Positions 1-6,538 of a DNA stretch of 11,162 nucleotides are shown piece after piece. Both the position numbers and the translations under genes were made by a program. Origin of the DNA: Paracoccaceae bacterium. Lineage in GTDB: Bacteria; Pseudomonadota; Alphaproteobacteria; Rhodobacterales; Rhodobacteraceae. Within the stretch, counting starts at the first letter, position 1. Each line of letters begins with the position of its first letter. The notes beneath the pieces were generated by a model. The model was given only the letters and a program-made list of their open reading frames with translations. It was not told the DNA's origin and did no database searches. Location of the stretch: contig JALXER010000350.1 of assembly GCA_027069385.1 (NCBI GenBank), positions 1-11,162 of the forward strand, in the 5' to 3' direction.

Positions 1-382
1 CAACGATAATGTGAAACACCGCGAAGATGCTCCACCCCATGGCCAGCGCGATGATGGCCAGCACAAAAACCAGCCCGGTAACATGATAGGAAACCCGCAG
101 GGCGCGCAGCTCTATCAGGCGGTCGCGCTCGTCAATCAACTGGTCGGGGTTGGGGTTTTGCGTGACCAGCGCCTGAAGAAAATGAAACAGGATCATCCCG
201 ATGATCTGCACCACAATGCCCGCGCCCATCAGTATCAGGATAGAGCGCCCCACCGCGCTGCCCGCATCCGGCCCGTCAAACGCCCCCGCCGCATAGCGCC
301 CCGACACCCACCAGAAATACCCGCCCATCAGCACCAGCGTGTTGATCAGGGTCACATAGACCGTTTTGTGATGAAAACTCAT
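1..382 (-). CDS. integral membrane protein with DERD motif, 3' end cut by the window edge
   Basis: The reading frame starts at the ATG complementary to 380-382, preceded on the minus strand by a good GGAGG ribosome binding site 7 bases upstream, and stays open to the window edge (127 residues visible). Three hydrophobic segments are seen at about residues 8-27, 46-69 and 97-126. Between the second and third lies a cytosol-type charged loop with DERDRLIELRA (about residues 83-93). A DER(D/E)RLIE loop between membrane helices is typical of small DUF2178-like membrane proteins, which are commonly paired with a short Cro/CI-type regulator just downstream; that partner would lie outside the window, so the pairing is inference. 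It lies downstream of rluD on the same strand but is separated by 116 bases that hold a candidate operator. The reading frame is solid; the family name is tentative. Confidence 0.8.
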   Translation of the reverse strand, partial: MSFHHKTVYVTLINTLVLMGGYFWWVSGRYAAGAFDGPDAGSAVGRSILILMGAGIVVQIIGMILFHFLQALVTQNPNPDQLIDERDRLIELRALRVSYHVTGLVFVLAIIALAMGWSIFAVFHIIV

Positions 383-393
383 GGTCGCGCCTC

Positions 394-456
394 CAAGTAA
401 ACTATTACATACTTGGTGTATGTTATTTTTGTCACTGTGTATAGTATTTTTTACAT
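394..456. promoter_or_regulatory. candidate operator: tandem 21-base imperfect repeats upstream of the membrane protein gene
   Basis: Two adjacent 21-base units, 415-435 and 436-456, match at 15 of 21 positions; both have the form (G/T)GTGTAT, two variable bases, TATTTTT and a terminal CA. A weaker third copy at 394-414 matches the second unit at 12 of 21. The 21-base period is two helical turns, so bound proteins would sit on the same face. The array directly precedes the ribosome binding site of the minus-strand membrane protein gene and is AT-rich, so it probably contains the promoter and operator of that gene. No clear -35/-10 pair could be fixed. Confidence 0.35.
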
Positions 457-498
457 CACCGCAAAGATCGCCCCCAAGCCGTTGAAAAACCGGAAATT

Positions 499-1533
499 TC
501 AGCTTTGCAATGTCCGCAGCAGCGCCTTCATATCCTCGGGCATTTCAGCCGCAAAGCGCATCGATTCGCCGCTGACCGGATGGATAAACCCCAAGGTGGC
601 GGCATGCAGCGCCTGACGCGGAAAGCCGCGCAGTGCCGCGGCGGCCTCGGGCGACATGGCCTTTTTGGGAATGGCGCGGCGCGAACCATAGGTTGGATCG
701 CCGATCAGCCCGTGGCCGACATGGCTCAGATGAACGCGAATCTGGTGGGTGCGGCCGGTTTCCAGCCAGCACGACACCAAGGACGCAACCGGCCGTTCAT
801 CCGGGCCAAACGCCTGATCCACCCGCACGCGGGTAATGGCATGGCGGCCCGCGTCGGTGACTACGGTCATGCGTTTACGGTCGTGCTTGTGGCGGAGGAT
901 ATTGCCCGATATCCGCACGACATTACCCGGTTCAAACCGCACGCCGGGCAGGCCCGCAAGGCGCGGATCGGCGGGCGAAGGCGCGCTCCACACCACCGCA
1001 CGATACACCCGTTCCAGACTGTGGTCGGCAAATTGTGCCGCCAGCCCCTGATGCGCCACGTCGGATTTCGCCACCACCAGCAGGCCGCTGGTATCCTTGT
1101 CGATGCGATGCACAATACCCGGCCGTTTCTGGCCGCCGATTCCCGACAGGCTGTCGCCGCAATGGTGCAGCAATGCATTGACCAGCGTACCGGTCGGCGA
1201 CCCCGGAGCCGGATGCACCACCATGCCCGCAGGCTTGTTGACCACGATCAGGTCCGCATCTTCATGGATCACTTCCAGCGGGATATCCTCGGGGCCGGTT
1301 TCAAGCGCAACAGGGCTGGGCAGGATGATCTGCCAGCATTGCCCCGCGGTTGCTTTGGCTTTCACATTGCGCTCCACCTGCCCCGCGCGGCTTACGGCTC
1401 CGGCCTCGATCAGGGCCTGTATGCGCGAGCGCGAAAGCGTTACCCCCTCTGGCACAAAGGCCGCCAAGGCTTTATCAAGGCGGGGCGGGGGGGATTCTCC
1501 CAGTGTAATGTCAATTTGCGAAAGATCGGCCAT
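499..1533 (-). CDS. rluD: RluD/RluA-family 23S rRNA pseudouridine synthase
   Basis: 344 residues. An N-terminal S4 RNA-binding domain (about residues 17-62) is followed by the RluA-type catalytic domain (about 85-320). The signature GIVHRIDKDTSG is at residues 139-150; by family knowledge the Asp of HRID (D145) is the catalytic aspartate. VVNKPAGMVVHP (97-108) and the ETGRTHQIRVHL motif near the C-terminus are also family hallmarks. RluD converts uridines of 23S rRNA helix 69 (E. coli 1911, 1915, 1917) to pseudouridine during large-subunit assembly in the cytoplasm. The start MADLSQID was chosen because it begins just ahead of the S4 domain; the frame is open further upstream, but that extension lies wholly over the divergent gene. 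A GGGG stretch 5 bases upstream is a possible ribosome binding site. RluA paralogues are hard to separate by eye, so the D subtype is likely but not proven. Confidence 0.92.
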   Translation of the reverse strand: MADLSQIDITLGESPPPRLDKALAAFVPEGVTLSRSRIQALIEAGAVSRAGQVERNVKAKATAGQCWQIILPSPVALETGPEDIPLEVIHEDADLIVVNKPAGMVVHPAPGSPTGTLVNALLHHCGDSLSGIGGQKRPGIVHRIDKDTSGLLVVAKSDVAHQGLAAQFADHSLERVYRAVVWSAPSPADPRLAGLPGVRFEPGNVVRISGNILRHKHDRKRMTVVTDAGRHAITRVRVDQAFGPDERPVASLVSCWLETGRTHQIRVHLSHVGHGLIGDPTYGSRRAIPKKAMSPEAAAALRGFPRQALHAATLGFIHPVSGESMRFAAEMPEDMKALLRTLQS

Positions 1534-1846
1534 GGATACCCCAGTTGAAGAACCGCGCCACCTGCGCACGCTCCGGCGGTTGGTCAATACCTTGACCGTG
1601 GTGTTAATTCTTGGCTTCATAACCGTTGTCGTGGTGATTGTCATCCGCTTTGCCGCCCCTGCCGCGCCGGTGCTGCAATTGCCCGACAATATTGAACTGC
1701 CCGCGGGGCGCACCGCGCAAGCCGTAACCCTTGGCACCGATTTCGTCGCGATTGTGACGATGCAATCCGACGGGCGCGAGGAAATCTATATCTATAATCT
1801 GGACGGCACCCTTCGTCAGAATGTGTCGATCAAGGTCGCCCAATGA
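1532..1846 (+). CDS. small single-pass membrane protein, DUF6476-like, first gene of the dnaG-rpoD cluster
   Basis: 104 residues. A short polar N-terminus rich in Arg (RHLRTLRRL, residues 9-17) is followed by one very hydrophobic segment (about 17-39). A C-terminal domain has LPDNIELPAG, then a beta-rich stretch with VTMQSDGREEIYIYNLDGT, in the style of a beta-propeller blade. The arrangement matches what I remember of DUF6476 proteins, which I associate with Rhodobacterales; the function is unknown. The charged N-terminus suggests an inside-N, periplasmic-C orientation. The ATG overlaps the rluD ATG on the other strand (CATG), and a weak GAAAG lies 6 bases upstream. The stop TGA overlaps the dnaG start (ATGA), so translation is probably coupled. 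No later Met could serve as a start without losing the membrane segment. Confidence 0.85.
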   Translation: MDTPVEEPRHLRTLRRLVNTLTVVLILGFITVVVVIVIRFAAPAAPVLQLPDNIELPAGRTAQAVTLGTDFVAIVTMQSDGREEIYIYNLDGTLRQNVSIKVAQ

Positions 1847-3771
1847 GCCTGCCCGCCGGTTTTGTTGACGAGTTGCGCTCGCGCCTTTCGCTGGCAGAAG
1901 TGGTGGCGCGCAAGGTCACCTGGGATGCGCGAAAAACCAACACCGGCAAAGGCGATTACTGGGCGCCCTGCCCCTTTCATCAGGAAAAAACCGCGTCTTT
2001 TCATGTGGATGACCGCAAGGGCTTTTACTATTGCTTTGGTTGTCACGCCAAAGGAGACGCCATCGGCTTTGTGCGTGAATCCGAGAATATGGGCTTTATG
2101 GATGCGATAAAGCTGTTGGCCGCCGAGGCCGGCATGCCGGTGCCCGCCGCTGACCCGCGCGAGGCCAAACGCGCCAAAAAGCGCGCCGGTCTGGTCGAGG
2201 TCATGGAAATGGCGGTGCGCCATTACCGCCTGCAACTGAACACGGCGGCGGCGCAAGGCGCGCGCGCCTATCTGGAGCAGCGCGGCATGAGCGCCGCAAT
2301 GATCGAACAATTCGAGATCGGCTTTGCCCCCGACACGCGCGGCAACCTGTTTTCCTATCTCAAAGACAAGGATATTCCGCCCGAACAGATGATAGAGGCC
2401 GGCCTGTGCATCGCCCCCGATTCCGGTGGCCAGCCCTTTGACCGCTTTCGTGGCCGCATCATGTTTCCGATTCGCGACCAGCGCGGCCGCGCCATTGCAT
2501 TTGGCGGGCGAGCGATGGACCCGAATGCGCGGGCCAAGTATCTGAACTCTCCGGAAACGCCGTTGTTTGACAAGGGCCGCAACCTTTATAACCTTGGCCC
2601 CGCGCGTGCGGCGGCGGGCAAGGCCGATGCGCTGATCGTGGCCGAGGGCTATATGGATGTGATCGCGCTGGTGCAGGCAGGGTTTGGTCATGCCGTTGCG
2701 CCGCTGGGCACCGCGATTACCCAAAACCAGTTGCACCTGATGTGGCGGGTCACCCCCGAACCGGTGATTGCGCTTGATGGTGACTCGGCAGGGCTGCGCG
2801 CCGCCATCCGGCTGATCGACGTGGTGCTGCCGCTGCTGGAGCCGGGAAAATCGCTGCGGTTTTGCATGATGCCCCAAGGGGTTGACCCGGATGACCTGAT
2901 CAAGGCGTCGGGGGCTGCGGCCATGCAGGCGCTGCTCGACAAGGCACAGCCGCTGGTCGATCTGCTCTGGCAACGCGAGACCGAAGGCAAGGTATTTGAC
3001 AGCCCCGACCGCAAGGCGATGCTCGATGCCAGCCTGAAGGCCGCGCTGGCCAAGATCGAACACCCCGACATCCGCAACCATTATAACGCCGCGATTCGCG
3101 ATAAACGCCGCGCGCTGTTTTCCAGCCAGAGGCCGGGCAAAAAGTTTACTCCGTGGCGCAAGAACGCCCCGGCGCTGGCCAACCCCGAAACCAAGGCCAG
3201 CCTGCTGGCGCGCGCGGGCAACGGCATAGAGGCCGAGGCCCGCATCCGCGAAAGCGCTATCCTGCTGGGCTGCCTGAACCACCCCGAAATCGCCCAGATG
3301 CTGGAAGACCGGCTGGAACACCTGCCCTTTATCTGCGCTGACCTGCACCATATCGCCAATGCCATGCTTGGCGAGTTGCACCGGATCACCACGCGCGACG
3401 CGATGGTCGACCATATCGCCCACGCCATCAATGATGACCCGATCGCCAAGCTGACCGCCATCGGGCAGGTGCGCGACAACCCGCATCTACGCCCCGACGC
3501 CGACCCCGAACTGGCCCGCAAGGCCATCGAGGTCGATATGGCCCGCCAGCAGGCGATTCTGGGGGTCATGAACGAGGTGCGCGAGGCCGAGGAACTGGCG
3601 CAGGAATCCCCCGACGAGGGGCTGACATGGCGCCTTGATCAGGCCCGCATCGCCGAGCGCGAGGCCGATTCCGGCGGCATCACCGAGGAGGACAACTCGG
3701 AGATAGAGGCCGAAGCGCAGCGCAAATTACAGGCTTTCATCGACCAGAAGATCTGGGAGAAAAAGAAATAA
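1843..3771 (+). CDS. dnaG: DNA primase DnaG
   Basis: 642 residues, full length for the family. The N-terminal CHC2 zinc-binding domain has C43-P-F-H46 and C64-F-G-C67. The catalytic core follows, with the Toprim fold carrying EGYMD at 268-272 and DGDSAG at 312-317. E268, D312 and D314 correspond to the metal-binding acidic residues of bacterial primases (E. coli E265, D309, D311). The C-terminal part (about 450-642) is helical and charged, as expected for the domain that contacts the DnaB helicase. The protein makes RNA primers for Okazaki fragments and at replication start. The start overlaps the stop of the preceding small membrane protein (ATGA). rpoD follows after 113 bases. All key residues are present and there is no sign of damage. 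Confidence 0.98.
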   Translation: MSLPAGFVDELRSRLSLAEVVARKVTWDARKTNTGKGDYWAPCPFHQEKTASFHVDDRKGFYYCFGCHAKGDAIGFVRESENMGFMDAIKLLAAEAGMPVPAADPREAKRAKKRAGLVEVMEMAVRHYRLQLNTAAAQGARAYLEQRGMSAAMIEQFEIGFAPDTRGNLFSYLKDKDIPPEQMIEAGLCIAPDSGGQPFDRFRGRIMFPIRDQRGRAIAFGGRAMDPNARAKYLNSPETPLFDKGRNLYNLGPARAAAGKADALIVAEGYMDVIALVQAGFGHAVAPLGTAITQNQLHLMWRVTPEPVIALDGDSAGLRAAIRLIDVVLPLLEPGKSLRFCMMPQGVDPDDLIKASGAAAMQALLDKAQPLVDLLWQRETEGKVFDSPDRKAMLDASLKAALAKIEHPDIRNHYNAAIRDKRRALFSSQRPGKKFTPWRKNAPALANPETKASLLARAGNGIEAEARIRESAILLGCLNHPEIAQMLEDRLEHLPFICADLHHIANAMLGELHRITTRDAMVDHIAHAINDDPIAKLTAIGQVRDNPHLRPDADPELARKAIEVDMARQQAILGVMNEVREAEELAQESPDEGLTWRLDQARIAEREADSGGITEEDNSEIEAEAQRKLQAFIDQKIWEKKK

Positions 3772-3775
3772 CCCC

Positions 3776-3872
3776 GATTCGCACGCGAATCAGTGATTCG
3801 CCGCCAAAATTGCGCTAAATGATTCGCAATGGGGTGATTCGATCCCTATATGCTTGGTTTGGCAGACGATTC
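3776..3872. promoter_or_regulatory. cluster of six GANTC sites forming TGATTCGC repeats upstream of rpoD
   Basis: Six GATTC/GAATC pentamers start at 3776, 3787, 3795, 3821, 3836 and 3868. Four belong to an exact GATTCGC heptamer (3776-3782; 3785-3791 on the minus strand; 3795-3801; 3821-3827) and one is GATTCGA (3836-3842). The first three alternate in orientation, giving two nested palindromes: GATTCGC-AC-GCGAATC (3776-3791) and GCGAATCA-G-TGATTCGC (3785-3801). The rest of the window carries roughly one GANTC per 400 bases by eye count, so this is a strong local excess. GANTC is the target of the alphaproteobacterial cell-cycle methylase CcrM (established). The strict TGATTCGC core instead hints at a sequence-specific regulator. 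Both readings are inference; the repeats themselves are directly visible. Confidence 0.6.
3823..3852 (+). promoter_or_regulatory. possible rpoD promoter within the repeat cluster
   Basis: TTCGCA (3823-3828, 4 of 6 to TTGACA) and TATATG (3847-3852) are separated by 18 bases; taking CTATAT (3846-3851) gives 17. The CCCTATAT stretch (3844-3851) also resembles the -10 element of heat-shock sigma-32 promoters (CCCCATNT), but no convincing sigma-32 -35 element is present. The -35 candidate overlaps the GATTC at 3821-3825, so methylation or a bound repressor could act directly on it. Confidence 0.3.
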
Positions 3873-3884
3873 AGGAGCACCCCA

Positions 3885-5864
3885 ATGGCAGCTAAAGACA
3901 CCGATCAGAACAAGACGGACGAGCGCAACGAATCCGGGCCGCTGCTGGATATGTCGCAAGCCGGTGTGCGCAAGATGATCGCCACCGCCAAGGAACGCGG
4001 CTATATCACCTATGACGAACTGAACCAGTTTATGCCCGCTGATCAGGTCTCTTCTGAGCAGATAGAGGACATCATGGCGATGCTGTCCGAAATGGGCATC
4101 AACGTGACCGACGGCGAAGAGGCCGAGGAAGAAGTCGAAACCGACGTCGAGGAAATCGGCGAAAGCAAAACCGGGCGCGAGTTGGTAACCGCATCGGCCA
4201 CCACCGAAAAGCTGGACCGCACCGATGACCCGGTCCGCATGTATCTGCGCGAAATGGGCAGCGTCGAATTGCTGTCGCGCGAGGGCGAAATCGCCATTGC
4301 CAAACGCATCGAGGCCGGCCGCAACACCATGATCGCCGGCCTGTGCGAAAGCCCGCTGACCTTTCAGGCGATCACCATCTGGCGCGACGAATTGCTGTCC
4401 GAAGAGATTATGATGCGCGACGTCATCGACCTTGAAACCACCTTTGGTCAGGCGATGGACGAAGAAGAAGAGGAATCCGCGGAAGAAGAGGTCACCGGCA
4501 CCGGTTCTCCTGACGAGGCAACCGACAAGGCCGACGCGACGGATAGCACCGACGACGACGATGAGGACGACGACGATGAGGACGAACAGGCCAACCTGTC
4601 GCTTGCGGCCATGGAGGCCGCGCTGAAACCCCGCGTGCTGGAATCGCTCGACCAGATCGCCTCGGACTATGAAAAGCTGGCGGAAATGCAGGATGGCCGC
4701 ATGAGCGCGACCATGAATGACGAACACATGTTCAGTTCGGGGCAGGAACTGGAATACCAGCGGCTGCGCACCGAAATTGTGACGCTGGTCAACGCGTTGC
4801 ACCTGCATAACAACCGGATCGAAGCGCTGGTAGACCAGATTTACGGCATCAACAGCAAGATCAAGTCGGTCGATAGCGGCATGGTCAAGCTGGCCGATCA
4901 GGCCCGGATCAACCGGCGCGACTTTATCGAGGAATACAAGGGCTCGGAACTGGACCCGAGCTGGCTGGACCGTGTGGGCGCGCTAAAGGGCCGCGGCTGG
5001 GACAAGCTGACCGGCGACCTGCGCGAAAAGGCGCAGGATCTGCGCGACGAAATGGCCGAGGTCGGGCAGTATATCGGGGTGGATATCTCGGAATTCCGCC
5101 GCATCGTCCATCAGGTGCAAAAGGGCGAAAAAGAAGCCCGCGCCGCCAAGAAAGAAATGGTAGAGGCCAACTTGCGGCTGGTGATTTCGATTGCCAAGAA
5201 ATACACCAACCGCGGTCTGCAATTCCTTGATCTTATTCAGGAAGGCAATATCGGCCTGATGAAAGCGGTCGATAAATTCGAATACCGGCGCGGCTATAAA
5301 TTCAGCACCTATGCGACGTGGTGGATCCGGCAGGCGATTACGCGCAGCATTGCCGATCAGGCCCGCACCATCCGCATTCCGGTGCACATGATCGAGACCA
5401 TCAACAAACTGGTGCGCACCGGTCGGCAGATGCTGCACGAAATCGGCCGCGAGCCAACCCCCGAGGAACTGGCCGCCAAGCTGCAAATGCCGCTGGAAAA
5501 GGTCCGCAAGGTGATGAAAATCGCCAAGGAACCGATCAGCCTTGAAACCCCGATTGGCGACGAGGAAGACAGCCAGCTTGGTGATTTCATCGAGGATAAA
5601 AACGCCGTGCTGCCGCTGGACAGTGCCATTCAGGGCAACCTGAAAGAGACCACCACCCGCGTGCTGGCCAGCCTGACCCCGCGCGAAGAACGCGTGCTGC
5701 GCATGCGCTTTGGCATCGGGGTGAACACCGACCACACGCTCGAAGAAGTCGGCCAGCAATTCAGCGTTACCCGTGAGCGGATTAGGCAAATCGAGGCGAA
5801 AGCCCTGCGGAAGTTGAAGCACCCAAGCCGGAGCCGGAAGCTGCGGAGTTTCCTGGATCAGTAG
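3885..5864 (+). CDS. rpoD: RNA polymerase primary sigma factor RpoD (sigma-70)
   Basis: 659 residues. Region 1.1 (about 20-80) and region 1.2 (about 114-145, DPVRMYLREMGSVELL) are followed by a long non-conserved region with a run of 12 acidic residues (223-234). Region 2 (about 415-490) has VEANLRLVISIAKKYTNRGL, the core-binding FLDLIQEGNIGLMKAVDKFE segment and the -10-binding TYATWWIRQAITRSI (T475 onward). Region 3 follows, then region 4 with the -35-binding VTRERIRQIEAKALRKL (from V628). The protein directs core RNA polymerase to housekeeping promoters. The start MAAKDTD was chosen because AGGAG (3873-3877) lies 7 bases before it; an in-frame ATG at 3819 has no such site and would add 22 residues unlike sigma-70 N-termini. 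It lies downstream of dnaG, as in the macromolecular-synthesis operon, and very probably has its own promoter in the gap. Confidence 0.98.
   Translation: MAAKDTDQNKTDERNESGPLLDMSQAGVRKMIATAKERGYITYDELNQFMPADQVSSEQIEDIMAMLSEMGINVTDGEEAEEEVETDVEEIGESKTGRELVTASATTEKLDRTDDPVRMYLREMGSVELLSREGEIAIAKRIEAGRNTMIAGLCESPLTFQAITIWRDELLSEEIMMRDVIDLETTFGQAMDEEEEESAEEEVTGTGSPDEATDKADATDSTDDDDEDDDDEDEQANLSLAAMEAALKPRVLESLDQIASDYEKLAEMQDGRMSATMNDEHMFSSGQELEYQRLRTEIVTLVNALHLHNNRIEALVDQIYGINSKIKSVDSGMVKLADQARINRRDFIEEYKGSELDPSWLDRVGALKGRGWDKLTGDLREKAQDLRDEMAEVGQYIGVDISEFRRIVHQVQKGEKEARAAKKEMVEANLRLVISIAKKYTNRGLQFLDLIQEGNIGLMKAVDKFEYRRGYKFSTYATWWIRQAITRSIADQARTIRIPVHMIETINKLVRTGRQMLHEIGREPTPEELAAKLQMPLEKVRKVMKIAKEPISLETPIGDEEDSQLGDFIEDKNAVLPLDSAIQGNLKETTTRVLASLTPREERVLRMRFGIGVNTDHTLEEVGQQFSVTRERIRQIEAKALRKLKHPSRSRKLRSFLDQ
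4551..4580 (+). repeat. perfect 15-base tandem duplication encoding the acidic tract of RpoD
   Basis: The unit GACGACGACGATGAG occurs twice in a row (4551-4565 and 4566-4580) and is followed by a partial third start (GACGAA). It encodes DDDDE twice. Being a multiple of three, copy-number change would keep the rpoD frame and only alter the length of the acidic run in the non-conserved region. Confidence 0.85.
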
Positions 5865-6124
5865 GAAGACTCCATTTCAGGTAGGTTGTCCCTCATTGCC
5901 ACCATTGTTATCGGATCTATCATTATCCGATTTGGCGGGTTGCCGCGCTGGCAATTGTAAAAAGCTTTGTCAGAACGCACTCCCCATCAACGCGTATGCA
6001 ACGGGTTAAGGAAATGGGTGGCACATATTGGGGTTTCTTTGTTACGAATTTGCCTCTTACAACGGTTTTCACTTTGCTTGTGTACGGTATGGGCTACATC
6101 GTGCGACTTCTACTCGATCGCTGA
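5865..6124 (+). pseudogene. decayed small membrane protein in two frames after rpoD
   Basis: In the frame of rpoD, immediately after its TAG, there are 31 codons up to TAA (5958-5960) containing the strongly hydrophobic LSLIATIVIGSIII. In a second frame, open from 5885 to the TGA at 6122-6124, lies a 42-codon reading frame from the ATG at 5996, containing GGTYWGFFVTNLPLTTVFTL and LVYGMGYIVRLLL, again hydrophobic. Joined by a frameshift near 5950-5957, the two would make a two-helix membrane protein of about 80 residues. Neither part has a recognisable ribosome binding site. I do not recognise the family. Alternatively, the 42-residue frame could be a genuine small membrane peptide, or the hydrophobicity could be a chance effect of AT-richer DNA. 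Confidence 0.3.
5910..5931 (+). terminator. weak hairpin downstream of rpoD
   Basis: ATCGGAT (5910-5916) and ATCCGAT (5925-5931) form a perfect 7-base stem with an 8-base loop, 45 bases after the rpoD stop. It is followed by only three T residues, so it is at best a weak intrinsic terminator or an mRNA-stabilising 3' hairpin. It also overlaps the decayed membrane-protein frame. Confidence 0.3.
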
Positions 6125-6130
6125 TCATCC

Positions 6131-6188
6131 GTAGGGTGGGTGCTTGCACCCACCATTCTAGGACGGTGGGTGCAAGCACCCACCCTAC
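6131..6188. repeat. inverted pair of GTAG-headed REP elements (BIME)
   Basis: Unit 1 (6131-6154) is GTAG followed by the hairpin GGTGGGTGC-TT-GCACCCACC. Unit 2 (6165-6188) is its exact inverted copy, ending in CTAC. Ten bases separate them. A GTAG tetranucleotide at the 5' foot of an imperfect or perfect hairpin is the hallmark of REP elements mobilised by RAYT (REP-associated tyrosine transposases of the IS200/IS605 type); two in opposite orientation form a bacterial interspersed mosaic element. Each unit can fold alone, and together they can fold as one long 24-base-pair stem. No RAYT gene lies in the window. A related single copy occurs at 8004-8027. Confidence 0.85.
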
Positions 6189-6226
6189 GCACCCTTATTT
6201 CCGTACGCCATCACGTACACTCCCCC

Positions 6227-6316
6227 ATGAAACACACCTCCTCCACCCAGCTTCGCGCCAATCTGTCCAATATTGTGGATCAGGTGAATGACGATCACGC
6301 AACGCGGGCCGACTGA
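6227..6316 (+). pseudogene. YefM/Phd-type antitoxin remnant (N-terminal third only)
   Basis: From the ATG at 6227 there are 29 codons, then TGA (6314-6316). The peptide contains TSSTQLRANLSNIVDQVNDDHA, here at residues 4-25; this matches the N-terminal DNA-binding region of YefM antitoxins (pattern SELR.NL...LDEVN.DH). The following conserved part, normally carrying the TR..GKPAV.MS segment and the toxin-binding C-terminus (about 50 residues), is missing. The toxin remnant follows directly in the same frame. Upstream, two copies of CGTAC lie in CGTACGCCATCACGTACA (6201-6218) and may be the old autoregulatory operator; this is speculative. No clear ribosome binding site remains. Confidence 0.75.
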
Positions 6317-6334
6317 TGGCCGTGATCGAGCGCG

Positions 6335-6520
6335 ATAAAAACGCTCAACGCCCTGATAATCGAGTGCCAACGCCGCCTTTTTGAAGGCTCTGATAAACTG
6401 GAAAAGCTGAAGGCACATTTAACAGGGTATTGGTCACGTCGCATCACCCGAGAGCAACGGCTGCTCTATCGTGTGAGCAAGGATTGCATTTATTTTGTCC
6501 AGTGCCGCTATCACTATTAG
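6335..6520 (+). pseudogene. YoeB/Txe-type toxin remnant (C-terminal two thirds)
   Basis: Reading from 6335 to the TAG at 6518-6520 gives a peptide whose parts line up with YoeB: RRLFEGSDKLEKLK, LTGYWSRRITREQRLLYRV and the terminal CRYHY. The positions equivalent to the YoeB active-site residues (Glu of the KLEKLK segment, Arg of QRLLY, final His-Tyr) are retained. The first 20-25 residues of YoeB are absent, and two stops (6314-6316 and 6323-6325) separate it from the antitoxin remnant in the same frame. YoeB is a ribosome-dependent mRNA interferase held by YefM. Here a deletion of roughly 200-250 bases appears to have removed the antitoxin C-terminus and the toxin N-terminus together. There is no start codon for the toxin part, so it is probably not made. 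Confidence 0.8.
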
Positions 6521-6538
6521 CCGGTTTTATCTGCAAAT

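Noticed and set aside
505..1548. Plus-strand open frame of 347 codons opposite rluD
   Set aside because: Antisense shadow of rluD with no recognisable domain or ribosome binding site.
1534..1737. Upstream extension of RluD over the divergent gene
   Set aside because: It would add 68 residues unlike RluD and lie antisense to a gene with a clear membrane segment.
1816..3486. Minus-strand open frame of 556 codons opposite dnaG
   Set aside because: It lies fully over dnaG, whose motifs are unambiguous. The translation is low-complexity, rich in Arg, His and Gln, as typical of antisense frames in GC-rich genes.
3776..3791. Terminator after dnaG from the GATTCGC palindrome
   Set aside because: The stem is 7 bases with a 2-base loop and no T-run on either strand; it is better explained as part of the repeat array.
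3819..3884. Upstream in-frame ATG extending RpoD by 22 residues
   Set aside because: No ribosome binding site, and it would cross the repeat cluster and promoter candidate. The AGGAG-preceded ATG at 3885 fits the family start.
6028..6291. Plus-strand frame of 87 codons across the REP pair
   Set aside because: It reads through both REP hairpins and out of frame with the toxin-antitoxin remnant; no sensible protein pattern.
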